A DNA stretch of 64,000 bases from Planctobacterium sp965279005 (GTDB taxonomy: Bacteria > Pseudomonadota > Gammaproteobacteria > Enterobacterales > Alteromonadaceae). Both the position numbers and the translations under genes were made by a program. The stretch lies in NCBI GenBank assembly GCA_965279005.1, contig CBDIHK010000018.1:57970-121969 (forward strand), read 5' to 3'. The notes below the pieces were generated by a model. That model worked only from the letters and a program-made list of their open reading frames with translations. It had not been told where the DNA came from and did not search any database. How positions within the stretch are numbered: position 1 is the first letter of the stretch; each line of letters starts with the position of its first letter. This document shows positions 35,826 through 45,200 of the stretch, piece by piece.

Positions 35826-36683
35826 ATGAAAATCAAAACACTCTGTGCCTTTATTGTTGCCTGGATACTGTCGTCACCCGCTTTAGCCAACACCGGCTTA
35901 GCGTTGGTCCACGGTACCGGCAACCCATCCGATGCCTTTAACGACTACTGGACTGCTGATTTTGTCAACTCTGTCAAACGCGGTATTCCAAACCAAAACT
36001 TAGTGTTAGTGGTCAACTGTAACTTCGATAAGTATATGTGGGACAGCCAGGCATCAGGTTGCCTTGCAGGTGCCCTCAATAACTTCATCAACCAAAACAA
36101 CATCACAGACCTTAAAGTTGTTACCCATTCCAACGGTGGCAACGTTATGCGCTGGATTTTGTCTAACCCAACCTGGGATAGCCGCTACCCGAACATCATT
36201 AGCAAAGTAAGCCGGGTCATCGCACTGGCGCCTTCAAGCGGAGGAACGCCGCTAGCTGATGCAGTTATGACAGGAAACGTATTTGAGTCAACGTTGGGCT
36301 GGTTGTTGGGTTACCAAAGCGACGCCGTCAGGCAGCAGCAAGTAAGTTGGATGGCTTTCTACAACGCTAATTACCTGTTTGGGACGTCTGGACGCCCTGG
36401 TTTGCCGACTATTTTTGAAGCAGTGGTTGGTAGTGATGTAGATTCTGCGATTTGGGATGGAGATAGCTATTGTGCTGGATACCAGAACCAGGTTGCGTTG
36501 GAAGTCACCCAAAATTGGTTGGACTCTTGTTCTGATGGATTCCTTAACTGTTCATCTCAATCTGCCGCAGGCTCTGTTTGGTTTACCGATAAGCAGCGTA
36601 CCAAAGGCCGTGAGCCCCTAAGCCACCAGCAAAGCCGTCGCGACTGCTTTAACCTCGACACCCTGATCCGTGACCGTATCTAA
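35826..36683 (+). CDS. Secreted alpha/beta-hydrolase (triacylglycerol lipase-like)
   Basis: 285 residues with a signal peptide (LCAFIVAWILSSPALA). The fold is shown by LALVHGTGNPSDAF (oxyanion-hole H-G), the nucleophile elbow VVTHSNGGNVMRW (G/H-x-S-x-G form with Ser ~105) and VIALAPSSGGTPLADAV, where lipases carry the conserved P-x-x-G-T/S-P block. Several Cys suggest disulfides in the exported enzyme. Gene for the DUF4785 protein follows 11 bases later, a recurrent pairing in Alteromonadales (my recollection), implying an export or folding partnership. Confidence 0.82.
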   Translation: MKIKTLCAFIVAWILSSPALANTGLALVHGTGNPSDAFNDYWTADFVNSVKRGIPNQNLVLVVNCNFDKYMWDSQASGCLAGALNNFINQNNITDLKVVTHSNGGNVMRWILSNPTWDSRYPNIISKVSRVIALAPSSGGTPLADAVMTGNVFESTLGWLLGYQSDAVRQQQVSWMAFYNANYLFGTSGRPGLPTIFEAVVGSDVDSAIWDGDSYCAGYQNQVALEVTQNWLDSCSDGFLNCSSQSAAGSVWFTDKQRTKGREPLSHQQSRRDCFNLDTLIRDRI

Positions 36684-36694
36684 GGAAAATAACA

Positions 36695-37864
36695 ATGAAC
36701 AATAAATACCTTAAAAACCTCCTATTAGTAGCTGTTGCGGGTGCAATGACGAGCACGGTTGCAATGGCAAATGATGCTTTTTCTGTCAAGGGTGAAAGCC
36801 AGCTTAGCTTGCCTGTTCCAAACATGATGGAGCAAGAAACGGTTGTCTATATCTGGCCTGAGCCGCAGCAGACCCAATTTTCACTGAACCAGCAGCAACA
36901 ATTGCAAAGCGATGAATATTGGCAAACGGTCACCGGCTCTGAACTGAACAAAGGTGTTAAAGTTTATGCGAGTGAGAAGGCACTATTGCGTTTGGCGCCA
37001 ATGGCAAGCACAGAGTCGGGTGCACGCCAGGTTTCTGAAGCACTGGATATGGGCATGGTTAGCCTAAATGCCGACGATGGCAAGGTCACTGTGTCACAAT
37101 TGGCTGCGCAACGTGATATGGAAGCCGCAGGCTTCCGCGACGGAAGCATTGCATTTAACGTGGCAAACCAGAGCAACCAAGCCTTAACCTTGCGCAGCAG
37201 CCAACCTTTATTAGCTGATGCTAAATACCTTATCCATGTTAAGGAGAAAGGCAGCGCCAATAAGCTGCAAGTTTCTGCACCCAGGGCTTTTGATGCTGGA
37301 AAACCGGGTGGGTTTATGCTCAATGCAGATATTGCTGGCGTAAAACTCAACCCATTAACTACCAGGGTGCAACTGGTTGCACCTAATGGCGAAGTGACGC
37401 AGGCGCGCCTGATTGCTGGCAAAGTAAACTTCGAACATGCACCTAGCCAAGTCGGAGCATTTAATGGCTTCCACGAATTGCAGATCACTGGCATGGCCAA
37501 TGTTAATGGTCAGTGGGTGAAGCGCTCAACTAAAGTGCCGTTTATTAATGTTGTTAGTACTGCGCAATTGGATATGGGCTCCATTCAACTGGGCAAAGGC
37601 AAGGCTGCTATCGGTGTAGAAGTGAGCGAACCCGGCCGTTACAACATAACGGCGACTTTGCAGGGCGTTAATGCCAATGGTGACAAAGTGCGGTTGCAAA
37701 CCTTGGACACTGCGAGCTGGATGCAAGCTGATACCCAAGTGGCGTTGCCGTTTGAATTTGCCAAATTCAGTGGCTATAGCCAGTTGGAATTAGTTGATGT
37801 CAAATTGATGGATCAATCCCGTTTAATGGATCTGCAGTATGTACCGCTGTTAGCAGCTAAATAG
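36695..37864 (+). CDS. Exported DUF4785-like protein
   Basis: 389 residues with a signal peptide (LLLVAVAGAMTSTVAMA). Beta-rich, likely three Ig-like domains: QETVVYIWPEPQQTQFSLN at the start, KLQVSAPRAFDAGKPGGFML in the middle and a final LPFEFAKFSGYSQLELVDVK with a C-terminal MDLQYVPLL. The pattern fits DUF4785 proteins (Legionella lpg0956 type). It probably assists or accompanies the lipase encoded 11 bases upstream (inference). A terminator follows. Confidence 0.8.
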   Translation: MNNKYLKNLLLVAVAGAMTSTVAMANDAFSVKGESQLSLPVPNMMEQETVVYIWPEPQQTQFSLNQQQQLQSDEYWQTVTGSELNKGVKVYASEKALLRLAPMASTESGARQVSEALDMGMVSLNADDGKVTVSQLAAQRDMEAAGFRDGSIAFNVANQSNQALTLRSSQPLLADAKYLIHVKEKGSANKLQVSAPRAFDAGKPGGFMLNADIAGVKLNPLTTRVQLVAPNGEVTQARLIAGKVNFEHAPSQVGAFNGFHELQITGMANVNGQWVKRSTKVPFINVVSTAQLDMGSIQLGKGKAAIGVEVSEPGRYNITATLQGVNANGDKVRLQTLDTASWMQADTQVALPFEFAKFSGYSQLELVDVKLMDQSRLMDLQYVPLLAAK

Positions 37865-37886
37865 TTTTTCCTAAGGTATAAGCGCG

Positions 37887-37915
37887 AAAGGCACCAAGTG
37901 AGGTGCCTTTCTTAT
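37887..37915. terminator. Terminator after the lipase-DUF4785 operon
   Basis: AAAGGCACC (37887-37895), six-base loop, GGTGCCTTT (37902-37910), then CTTATGTTT. A nine-base stem between convergent genes, probably working for both strands. Confidence 0.8.
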
Positions 37916-37930
37916 GTTTAATACCGAACT

Positions 37931-38152
37931 TTATCTAATAGAAAACGCCTTGGCAGTGAAGGGGTTTTTACCGGTTTTGTAAACAAACCAAAAAGACCAT
38001 GCTAAGTAAGCCATTAACCCCGACTTAACTAGCCCAAACCAAAAGCCATATAGGCTAGGGAATAGGGTGATTGACTGTGCCACTGTAATTAGCGCAAACA
38101 TAGCAACCAATACGCCGCAACACATTGACATCATGCGGGTAAATTTACTCAT
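37931..38152 (-). CDS. Small two-helix membrane protein
   Basis: Start set at ATG 38152 (an in-frame ATG lies 11 codons upstream). 73 residues with two hydrophobic segments (CCGVLVAMFALITVAQSITL and WFGLVKSGLMAYLAWSFWFV) and basic ends. No family recognised. It follows the diguanylate cyclase gene, same strand. Confidence 0.6.
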   Translation of the reverse strand: MSKFTRMMSMCCGVLVAMFALITVAQSITLFPSLYGFWFGLVKSGLMAYLAWSFWFVYKTGKNPFTAKAFSIR

Positions 38153-38199
38153 TTTTAGTCTTTCTCGTTCCGTAATGCTCGACAAAACCTAGCGCTGCA

Positions 38200-39859
38200 T
38201 TAGGCCACAACTACCTGGTTTTTGCCACCGTTCTTAGCTTGGTACATGGCTTTGTCCACCCGCTCCATGATTGTAGCTTCATTGTCGCTACTGTAGATTT
38301 CAGCTACGCCAAAGCTGGCACTGAAGTTTGGCATGTCGCTGCGCTTGGCGGAAGAGAGCATCTTACAAATTTTGTTGGCTATTTCTGCGGCTTTTTCTTG
38401 GGCACAGTCGGGCAGCAATAGAATGAACTCTTCACCACCTATCCGGAACACTTGATCGCTCTGGCGTACTAGCAAATACACTTCCTTGACCAAGGTTTGC
38501 AAGACTGAATCACCAACTGCGTGGCCGTGCTGGTCATTAATAGTTTTGAAATTATCGACATCAAACATCACGATACTTGCAGATTGCCCAACTGATACCT
38601 TTTTCAAGCTAGACTTGATACTTTCCTGCCATTTGTGGCGGTTATAGGCACCAGTAAGGCTATCGGTTGTGGCTTGCTTTACTAGGGTTTCTTCAATATT
38701 TCCTTGTCTATCCAAGGCTTCGGAATAACGGCTGATAACGCGATTAATGTCTTTCGCAAGTTTAGCCAGTTCATCTTTTCCTTCGTTACCCAGTTCTTTT
38801 AGGCCGGGTATCGCTTCTTGTTTTGAAATGGATTGGTGCAAGCGGTTTACTTGTTCATTGAGCTGGGTCATTCGGTTGCGAAAGGACAAAATGATGAAAA
38901 TTGTTAAGTTGATTCCAATCGCAAAGGCACTTATTCCAAGCCCTGTGTTAACGTAGAAAAAGCGTTCTTCGTGCCGTTGTGCTATGCCTGCTAAATCAGC
39001 AGTGATAGATTCTATTTCCCGTAAAATAGTGACCGATTGCGCATCTAGATATTCATCTTGCTTTTCCAAGATTACCCAGTCTTGGTCTGGGATCCCAGAA
39101 TTGGATGCAGTGAGCACTTCCATAGCATTCACGTGGAATTTGTCCCTAGCTGACTCAAAGCGCGAGAAAGCTTGCAATAATGCCCTATGTTCAGCTTGTT
39201 GTTTGGCAATGACACCATTGTCCAGGCCTGTTTCGATGATATCCGTGAGTTTGTGAATTTCTTGTTTTAGCTTGAAAGAATATTGCTTGAAGGTCTTTAT
39301 TAACCCTGCCTTGGTGTCATCGTCCTGTTGTTGCACCATCTTAATTCGATAGTGCAGTTGTTCCATCAGTACGTGTTGATGTAATACCGATCCCATTGAG
39401 CATTTGCTCACTCAGCGCTGCCTCAGGGACTCAAGTTCAAGGCGCACGAATGAAGTAATACTGGTGGTCTTATGAACTTCGTGCAACGCAGAAATTGTGT
39501 TCCTGAGTGGCGTCTCCGATGGGTTTGAAAAGGGTTTATACATCGTTAAATGTTCTCGATTTAGACCCACTAGACCTTTGAACATTTGCCTTGTCTAAAC
39601 CCTTTTCAATTCCCACTGAGTGGGTAAATACTCAATGGGATCGGTATAACTGCAATATTTCTATTTCAGCCGCTATTTGGGTAATAGGCACATCTATTTG
39701 CGCTAGCTCCCTAATTTCTTTGCTAATAAAGTGCAGTTGCACAATGGAATAGATGACCAAAACCAAAATGAACGAAAGAAGTACCCCCGACAAACCAGCA
39801 ACTTTATAGCTGATAGACTGGTTCAACCAAGATGCAAAAGGTTTGGAAATCGTGTTCAT
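38200..39859 (-). pseudogene. Membrane diguanylate cyclase split by a MITE
   Basis: Two ORF parts, 39859-39650 (70 codons: N-terminus and first membrane helix, SGVLLSFILVLVIYSIVQL) and 39381-38200 (rest of a periplasmic domain, second helix, GGDEF domain). They join in frame as ...EIEILQ-L-HQHVLMEQL... when the 262-bp insert and one copy of its 3-bp target duplication are removed, giving about 464 residues. The GGDEF domain is intact (MFDVDNFKTINDQHGHAVGD, RIGGEEFILL), so the ancestor made c-di-GMP under a periplasmic sensor. A downstream ATG in the MITE (39411) could still give a product without the first helix, so residual activity cannot be excluded. Confidence 0.9.
39385..39646. mobile_element. 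262-bp MITE with terminal inverted repeats and TAA target duplication
   Basis: Ends TACCGATCCCATTGAG and CTCAATGGGATCGGTA are exact inverted repeats; less perfect pairing extends about 30 bp inward. Both sides carry TAA (39382-39384 and 39647-39649), a 3-bp target duplication. Inside are further inverted pairs TTGAAAAGGGTTTA/TAAACCCTTTTCAA and AAATGTTC/GAACATTT. There is no transposase gene, so it depends on one elsewhere. It disrupts the diguanylate cyclase gene. Confidence 0.92.
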
Positions 39860-40437
39860 AAGAAATCTAAGGGAAATGGATTGGCATTATCTAATTTCGC
39901 CACTCTATGCCTAAGCTAGTGGTAAGGCAATAGGAAGGTAATGCCCCTCCTAGAAAGCAGCACGCGATATTTTGAAATCAATACAATGTGCAGGATATGG
40001 GTGCAATTATCTCTCATAAATTAGTCTTAGATGGCCATTGTTTATCTGTAAAGACCGATATTCTTGTAAAGGCCGATTTTCTTGCATAGCCTGTTGCTTA
40101 GCAACAACCCAGTCTGGATATAGTGACATCACCAGCAATCGCCCGTAAAGTGTCGGTGCTTATCGACCTGCAATATAAAAACTACATAGATCGTTTGTCA
40201 GCTTTGTTATTGGAAAAAAGCGCAACCACGGTATTGCGCGAGCACAGTCTTGGCAAGCAAATTGTCAATATAATCATTGCCAAAAATCAGATATCAACAC
40301 GCAATGGCAAGCCATGAAAAGTGGTGCTGATAATTTTTATATGATGATGTGCTCGACAATGCCCTAGAAGTAGAGCTTAAGGCGAGGGCAGCAAGGATTA
40401 GGACAGAGATTGAGGCCAAAGAACAATTAAATAGCGA
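39860..40437. other. Decayed region without a supported gene
   Basis: Holds a 64-codon frame (40123-40317) with coding-like text (VSVLIDLQYKNYIDRLSALLLEK) but no ribosome binding site, and short fragments up to 40437. Probably the eroded body of the two-component gene whose tail is at 40438. Confidence 0.4.
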
Positions 40438-40572
40438 GTAATTGCAGTGTCTGCCAATGCGCTTGGCGAGCAAATCAAAAAAGCTATGGGCATGGGTTTT
40501 GTCGAGTACCTCACCAAACCGCTCGATTTCGACAAGCTAGAAGCCCTAATATACCACCATCTAAACTCCTAG
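40438..40572 (+). pseudogene. C-terminal remnant of a response-regulator receiver domain
   Basis: 44 codons read VIAVSANALGEQIKKAMGMGF then VEYLTKPLDFDKLEALIYHHL and TAG. The S-A-N-A-x-x-x-x-I-x-x-A-x-x-x-G-F block and LTKPLD with the invariant Lys-Pro are the last third of a receiver domain, of the type at the end of hybrid sensor kinases. The upstream part with the phospho-acceptor is lost. Confidence 0.75.
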
Positions 40573-40700
40573 TTCCGCAACCATTGCGTTAATTCGTATT
40601 ATCCAGGCAGAAGCGGGCACACCTGATCCAGCGCAAGGTTAATCATATTCTTACTTGATAAATTGATATCTAAGAATTATCCAGGGGTTGTGGCTACGAA

Positions 40701-41564
40701 GTGCAAGTAAAGCAAGTACTGCTGATAGAAGGGCTAGTTAATTTAGTCATGGCCTTGGCCAAGCTAGTTGTGGGCCTGGCCACCCAGTCTAGTGCTGTCA
40801 TTGCCGATGCCGTGCATTCCCTTACCGACGTAGCCAACAACGTTGTTGCCTGGGTTGCGAATAATATAGCCCAGCAAGCACCAGATGAAGACCATCCCTA
40901 TGGCCATCAAAAATTTGAACAACTTGCCATTTTTTTTCTCGCCACCTTGCTCACCGTGGTTGCCTTTGAAATTTTAGTGAGCAGCGTGCAGCGCTTTGGA
41001 GAACCCGTTAGCCAAAACAAACTAGGTTTGGTTGTGTTGTGCTTTACCATATTGTTGAACCTTGGCCTCACAATTTGGGAGCACAGGTGGGCGAAGAGGT
41101 TAAAATCAAAATTATTAGAAGCAGATGCAAAGCATACGCTTGGTGACGTATTCACCAGTATTGCGGCGATTGTTGGATGGCAACTAGGTGCCATTGGATA
41201 TTACTGGCTAGATACCCTGGTGGCCGTTTTCATGTCTTGTATGGTGTTTTATTTGGCTTTCCAGCTGTTCCGCAGGGCCATTCCTATCTTGGCAGACCAA
41301 CAACACCTGGACAGTATGGCCGTGTTTAAGGCGCTCATGCTTATTCCAGGGGTGGTTGATGTAGAGCGTATGCGTTCCCGTTATGACGGTTGGGGGATCT
41401 TGGTAGATGTCACCGTCATTGTGGATGCGGCAATGACCACGGAAGCTTCACACCAGGTGGCAGACGACGTGGAAAAAACCCTCGCTGAACAATTCAGGGC
41501 TTCTGACATTGTTGTGCATGTTGAGCCGGCGCTTGCTATAAACGAAACAGCAGATAAGGCCTAA
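40701..41564 (+). CDS. Cation diffusion facilitator (CDF) transporter
   Basis: 287 residues, GTG start (no strong ribosome binding site, so the start is provisional). Five to six membrane segments; SSAVIADAVHSLTDVANNVVAW carries the H/D-x-x-x-D metal site of helix II, DEDHPYGHQKFEQLA is the CDF signature, and LLEADAKHTLGDVFTSIAAIVG the helix V H-x-x-x-D site. The C-terminal cytosolic domain (VVDVERMRSRYDGWGILVDV...) is present. Expected to export Zn2+, Fe2+ or similar ions by proton antiport; the HxxxD pairs fit Zn/Fe types. Confidence 0.92.
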   Translation: MQVKQVLLIEGLVNLVMALAKLVVGLATQSSAVIADAVHSLTDVANNVVAWVANNIAQQAPDEDHPYGHQKFEQLAIFFLATLLTVVAFEILVSSVQRFGEPVSQNKLGLVVLCFTILLNLGLTIWEHRWAKRLKSKLLEADAKHTLGDVFTSIAAIVGWQLGAIGYYWLDTLVAVFMSCMVFYLAFQLFRRAIPILADQQHLDSMAVFKALMLIPGVVDVERMRSRYDGWGILVDVTVIVDAAMTTEASHQVADDVEKTLAEQFRASDIVVHVEPALAINETADKA

Positions 41565-41859
41565 TGCATAGCCATGTAAACATGTAATTTGTGCGCACAG
41601 ACAATAAGATTGTTGCATTGCCTCAACTCTTTCGGAAACCTTTGAAAAAGTCCCTTAATTGCCGTGCCAAATTAGGATAGACATAACAGATTGGTATTTT
41701 ATATTGCCTTTTCATACTAAAGTTGTAACGACTAAACTCAACCAATGGGCAATACTTTCCCCATCAAGGTTAAGCAATCGTTCTTTATGGATCTCGCATC
41801 AATTTAGAGTCGCTTGATATCTCGATTTAATTCATCAGCGCAGTTTGAGGTAGAGGCCC
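41565..41859. other. Intergenic region, nothing recognised
   Basis: 295 bp between the CDF transporter and the EAL protein, AT-rich with no palindrome or terminator that I can support. A GAGGTAGAGG motif just before the ATG is the likely ribosome binding site. Confidence 0.4.
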
Positions 41860-43572
41860 ATGCAAGAATTCCACTCCTGCCAACCTAAAAAAGTATTGTT
41901 AATCGACGATAACGCAGCTGATGCTGCCCAATTATGTTCAAAACTTTCTGTTAGCCCGTCTTTTTACACAACGCATGTGGATAGTGCAGAGCGCGCTCTG
42001 GCTACGCTGCGGATCAGGAAGTTTGCCATCGTATTGCTTAGCTGCAGTTTGCAAGACGAAAACGCACAAGAATTGCTGGCAACAATTAAGCAGTGGGGCT
42101 TGTTACACGAAACTGCTGTGGTGGTCATTGGTGATGAAGAACACGATGAGATAGCTGAACAGTTTATCCTGGGTGGAGCCTTGGCATTCATGTTGAAAAC
42201 CGAGTTAAATAATAAGTTGCTGCGACGGATAAGTTTGTCAGCTGAAATCTATTTAGATCATGAAGCAAAGTGTCGCGTGGATCAGCATTTGGTAGATTAC
42301 TTAACCACCCATGATTCACTTACAGGCCTGTGGAACCGCGCCGCTTTCGAGGAGGAAATCAAAACTAGGTTGGGGCTAAATCGTACAGAGGAGCATATTG
42401 CTGTAATCATTGTTGATATTGATGATTTTTGCACGGTCAATGAGTGCTTAGGCATGGCTGTGGGTGACAACATTTTGAAAAATTGTGGCCAGGTTTTGCG
42501 TAAATTAGCAAACAATAACTGTAAAACGGCACGGCTGTGCGACGACCAATTTATAATCGCATGCTTCTGTGACGGCGCCGGGCGCGAATTTCCGTGTTTT
42601 ATAGATTCAGTCTTAGAAATGTTGTCCGCTGGTATCAAGGAAATGGCATTGGAGAGTCCTTTAGCATTTAGCACGGGTGCCACAACTTCAGTCACTGGTG
42701 GCGGTGACTATGATACTTGGATACAACAGGCCATGATGGCACTGGAAGAAGCAAAAAAAGTAGCGGGTAATAGCACGGTTTGGTTTGCCCAGGAAATGCA
42801 ACGGCAAATCGAAGCGCGGCAAAATATGGAAAACGGTATCCGATATCATTTAGGCCAGGCAGGATTCAAATTAGTCTACCAGCCAATCTATGATAACGGT
42901 GGCAAGATGGTGGGCGTGGAAACATTGGTACGTTGGCCGGGTGATTCCAACTTCGGACATTATTACCCCAATGAATTCATCCCGGTGGCGGAAAGCTGCC
43001 AACTGATTAATCCCCTTGGGGAATGGATTATCAAGTCCGCGCTGCAAGCTTATAGCGAACAATTAATCAATTTAAATGACCAGGAATACATCTCCCTCAA
43101 CATTTCCCCAGTGCAGCTAAAGAGCGGCCAAGTTGCTGGAATTGTTAAAAAATGGTCTAACCACTACCAGTTGGATCCAAATTTGATTGTGGTAGAAATT
43201 ACTGAAACCGCATTGCTAGCTGAACATCCGGCTGTGTCCGAGCAAATTGAAGCGTTTTCAAAATTTGGCGTTAAAATTGCCCTTGATGATTTTGGCACAG
43301 GCTACTCATCGATATCCCACTTACTCAACTATCCCATTGATTTGGTAAAACTCGATCGCAGCGTTGTGCCCAAATCAAGTGTCGACCTAAAGCATATCGC
43401 AGTTTTGCGGGGGCTTATTGATATGTGCCATTCCTTGGGGATCACCGCTGTTGTCGAAGGGATAGAAAATAAATGGCAGGCGGCACTCTGTAAAAGCTTT
43501 TCCGCTGATAAAATGCAAGGTTACTACTTTGCAGAACCAATGGACATGGAAGCAATCGTTGCCTTTGATTGA
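41860..43572 (+). CDS. REC-GGDEF-EAL protein, probable c-di-GMP phosphodiesterase
   Basis: 570 residues. Receiver (~10-125) keeps Asp16-Asp17 and a Lys (K113) but the phospho-acceptor position reads LLSCSLQD, Ser61 instead of Asp. GGDEF domain (~145-305) has the fold (HDSLTGLWNRAAFEEE, VDIDDFCTVNE) but CDDQF (227-231) instead of GGDEF, so no cyclase activity is expected. EAL domain (~325-570) keeps ETLVRW (354-359), NISPVQL, EITETALL, DDFGTGYSS and VKLDRS, plus VVEGIEN, the metal and general-base set, so phosphodiesterase activity is likely. Cytosolic; regulated by something other than receiver phosphorylation. Confidence 0.9.
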   Translation: MQEFHSCQPKKVLLIDDNAADAAQLCSKLSVSPSFYTTHVDSAERALATLRIRKFAIVLLSCSLQDENAQELLATIKQWGLLHETAVVVIGDEEHDEIAEQFILGGALAFMLKTELNNKLLRRISLSAEIYLDHEAKCRVDQHLVDYLTTHDSLTGLWNRAAFEEEIKTRLGLNRTEEHIAVIIVDIDDFCTVNECLGMAVGDNILKNCGQVLRKLANNNCKTARLCDDQFIIACFCDGAGREFPCFIDSVLEMLSAGIKEMALESPLAFSTGATTSVTGGGDYDTWIQQAMMALEEAKKVAGNSTVWFAQEMQRQIEARQNMENGIRYHLGQAGFKLVYQPIYDNGGKMVGVETLVRWPGDSNFGHYYPNEFIPVAESCQLINPLGEWIIKSALQAYSEQLINLNDQEYISLNISPVQLKSGQVAGIVKKWSNHYQLDPNLIVVEITETALLAEHPAVSEQIEAFSKFGVKIALDDFGTGYSSISHLLNYPIDLVKLDRSVVPKSSVDLKHIAVLRGLIDMCHSLGITAVVEGIENKWQAALCKSFSADKMQGYYFAEPMDMEAIVAFD

Positions 43573-43631
43573 GTCCTGAATTGGTAAGCAGCAGGCCTTG
43601 ATATAACATTTTGTTTATTAGTTTAAAGGCG

Positions 43632-45176
43632 TTAGGTTGAGCCAAGTAAACCATAAAACGCCTGGGTTACCCCATTGGTCCAGCCAAATCCTTCTTGTAC
43701 CGTATATTCGCCACCGGAGGCCGGCTTTACCGGATCGACGACATTGTATTTTTCCATTAAACACTGGTGTTGCTGGTAGTGGCTTTCAATAGCACTTATC
43801 CAGGATTGCATAATTTGTTGCGCCAATCCTTCCAAGCCATAACGTTTGAAGCCTGCAACAGCAAACCACTGCAATGGTGCCCAACCATTTGGGGCGTCCC
43901 ACTGCTGTACCGTTTCTTGGTTAGTGATCATAATGCCGCCTTTGCGCAGCAGTTGTTTTGATACTGTATTGGCAACCGCATTTGCTTGCGCTTGCGAGGC
44001 TAGCCCGACAAATAAAGGGGCACAGGTTGCTGCACTTAGTACCTCGCTTTGCTTGCCAACTGCTAGGTCATAATCGAAATAAGCTCCCTTTTCTTCATTC
44101 CAGCAATAAATGTCTATGGCTTGCTGGCGACGTTTTGCTGCCTGTTCATATTGTGAACTTTTTACAGGATTACCCAATACAGCGTGGAATTTCGCCAACA
44201 GGGCTTCCACTTTATACAGCAATGCATTTAAATCGACCGGGACGATATTGGTAGTTTGGATACTGTGCAAGTCATCTGGTTGGCGCAACCAGCGCGAGCT
44301 AAAATCCCAACCGGATTCACAGGCTGCCCGGATGTTGCGGTAGAATTCAGCGCGTTTGCTTTCAGGGAGCGTTGCCGCAGCTTCAACATCCTCCAAATAT
44401 GATTCCGGGCGTGGGCTATCGCTATCATCCCAATACCGGTTCAAACATTGGCCATTTGGCATACGCAATAATCGTTTGTAAGCTTTGTTGCCGTTTAGGC
44501 TGGGGCTGTCGGCCATCCAAAACTGATATTCCGCTTCAATGAATGGCAGCAGTTGTGCTAGCCAATCCCGTCCAGGTGCCCCTTTTGTTTGGTAATGTTT
44601 CTGCCACAGCAACTCCACCATTAACGCCAGTACTGGCGGCTGCGAGCGTGAATGGTAGTAATCCCGGTTGCCATTGGGGATTAAGCCGATAGTGCGTTGC
44701 AGGTGCACGAAGTTTTTCACCATGGCTTCTATTAGTTTCAAGTTACCGCTTTGTGCCAAACCTAAAGCTGTAAAATAGCTATCCCAGTAATAAATTTCCT
44801 GGAATCGGCCACCAGGTACGATATAGGGGTAGGGTAAGGGCAATAGTGAGCAGGGCGATTCTGGATCGGGTTTGCGTTGCAATAATTGCCACATTTGTTG
44901 CAAATAGCCCGCAACCGTATCTTGCGCTTCCCGCTCTACAGCATCTGCCGGCTTAGGTAGCTCAAAATGCGCCATCACAAATGCTTTTAGGCTAAATCCC
45001 GCTGTGTTTTTTTGTTCTTTGTAATCCTCGAGAATGCTCTCCAGGCTTTGCTTAGGAATTGCATCGGCAAAGGTTTTACTGTCTGGGAAAATGCCAGACA
45101 TTTGTACGCGCACAAACAATTCAGATTGGTAAAAACTGGCGATACGGCTTATCGCATTAGCGTCAGTAAGGTTCAC
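43632..45176 (-). CDS. treF: Alpha,alpha-trehalase (GH37), cytoplasmic
   Basis: 514 residues, no signal peptide. GH37 signatures: PGGRFQEIYYWDSYF (121-135) and QWDAPNGWAP (425-434), with EGFGWTNGVT near the end. It hydrolyses trehalose to two glucoses. The MFS permease gene ends 24 bases upstream on the same strand, and the LacI regulator and TonB receptor genes lie just beyond, so this is the catabolic end of a trehalose locus. Cytosolic location implies uptake of intact trehalose by the MFS protein. Confidence 0.92.
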   Translation of the reverse strand: MNLTDANAISRIASFYQSELFVRVQMSGIFPDSKTFADAIPKQSLESILEDYKEQKNTAGFSLKAFVMAHFELPKPADAVEREAQDTVAGYLQQMWQLLQRKPDPESPCSLLPLPYPYIVPGGRFQEIYYWDSYFTALGLAQSGNLKLIEAMVKNFVHLQRTIGLIPNGNRDYYHSRSQPPVLALMVELLWQKHYQTKGAPGRDWLAQLLPFIEAEYQFWMADSPSLNGNKAYKRLLRMPNGQCLNRYWDDSDSPRPESYLEDVEAAATLPESKRAEFYRNIRAACESGWDFSSRWLRQPDDLHSIQTTNIVPVDLNALLYKVEALLAKFHAVLGNPVKSSQYEQAAKRRQQAIDIYCWNEEKGAYFDYDLAVGKQSEVLSAATCAPLFVGLASQAQANAVANTVSKQLLRKGGIMITNQETVQQWDAPNGWAPLQWFAVAGFKRYGLEGLAQQIMQSWISAIESHYQQHQCLMEKYNVVDPVKPASGGEYTVQEGFGWTNGVTQAFYGLLGST

Positions 45177-45200
45177 TGTAGGGCTCCCTGTTAAGATCTA

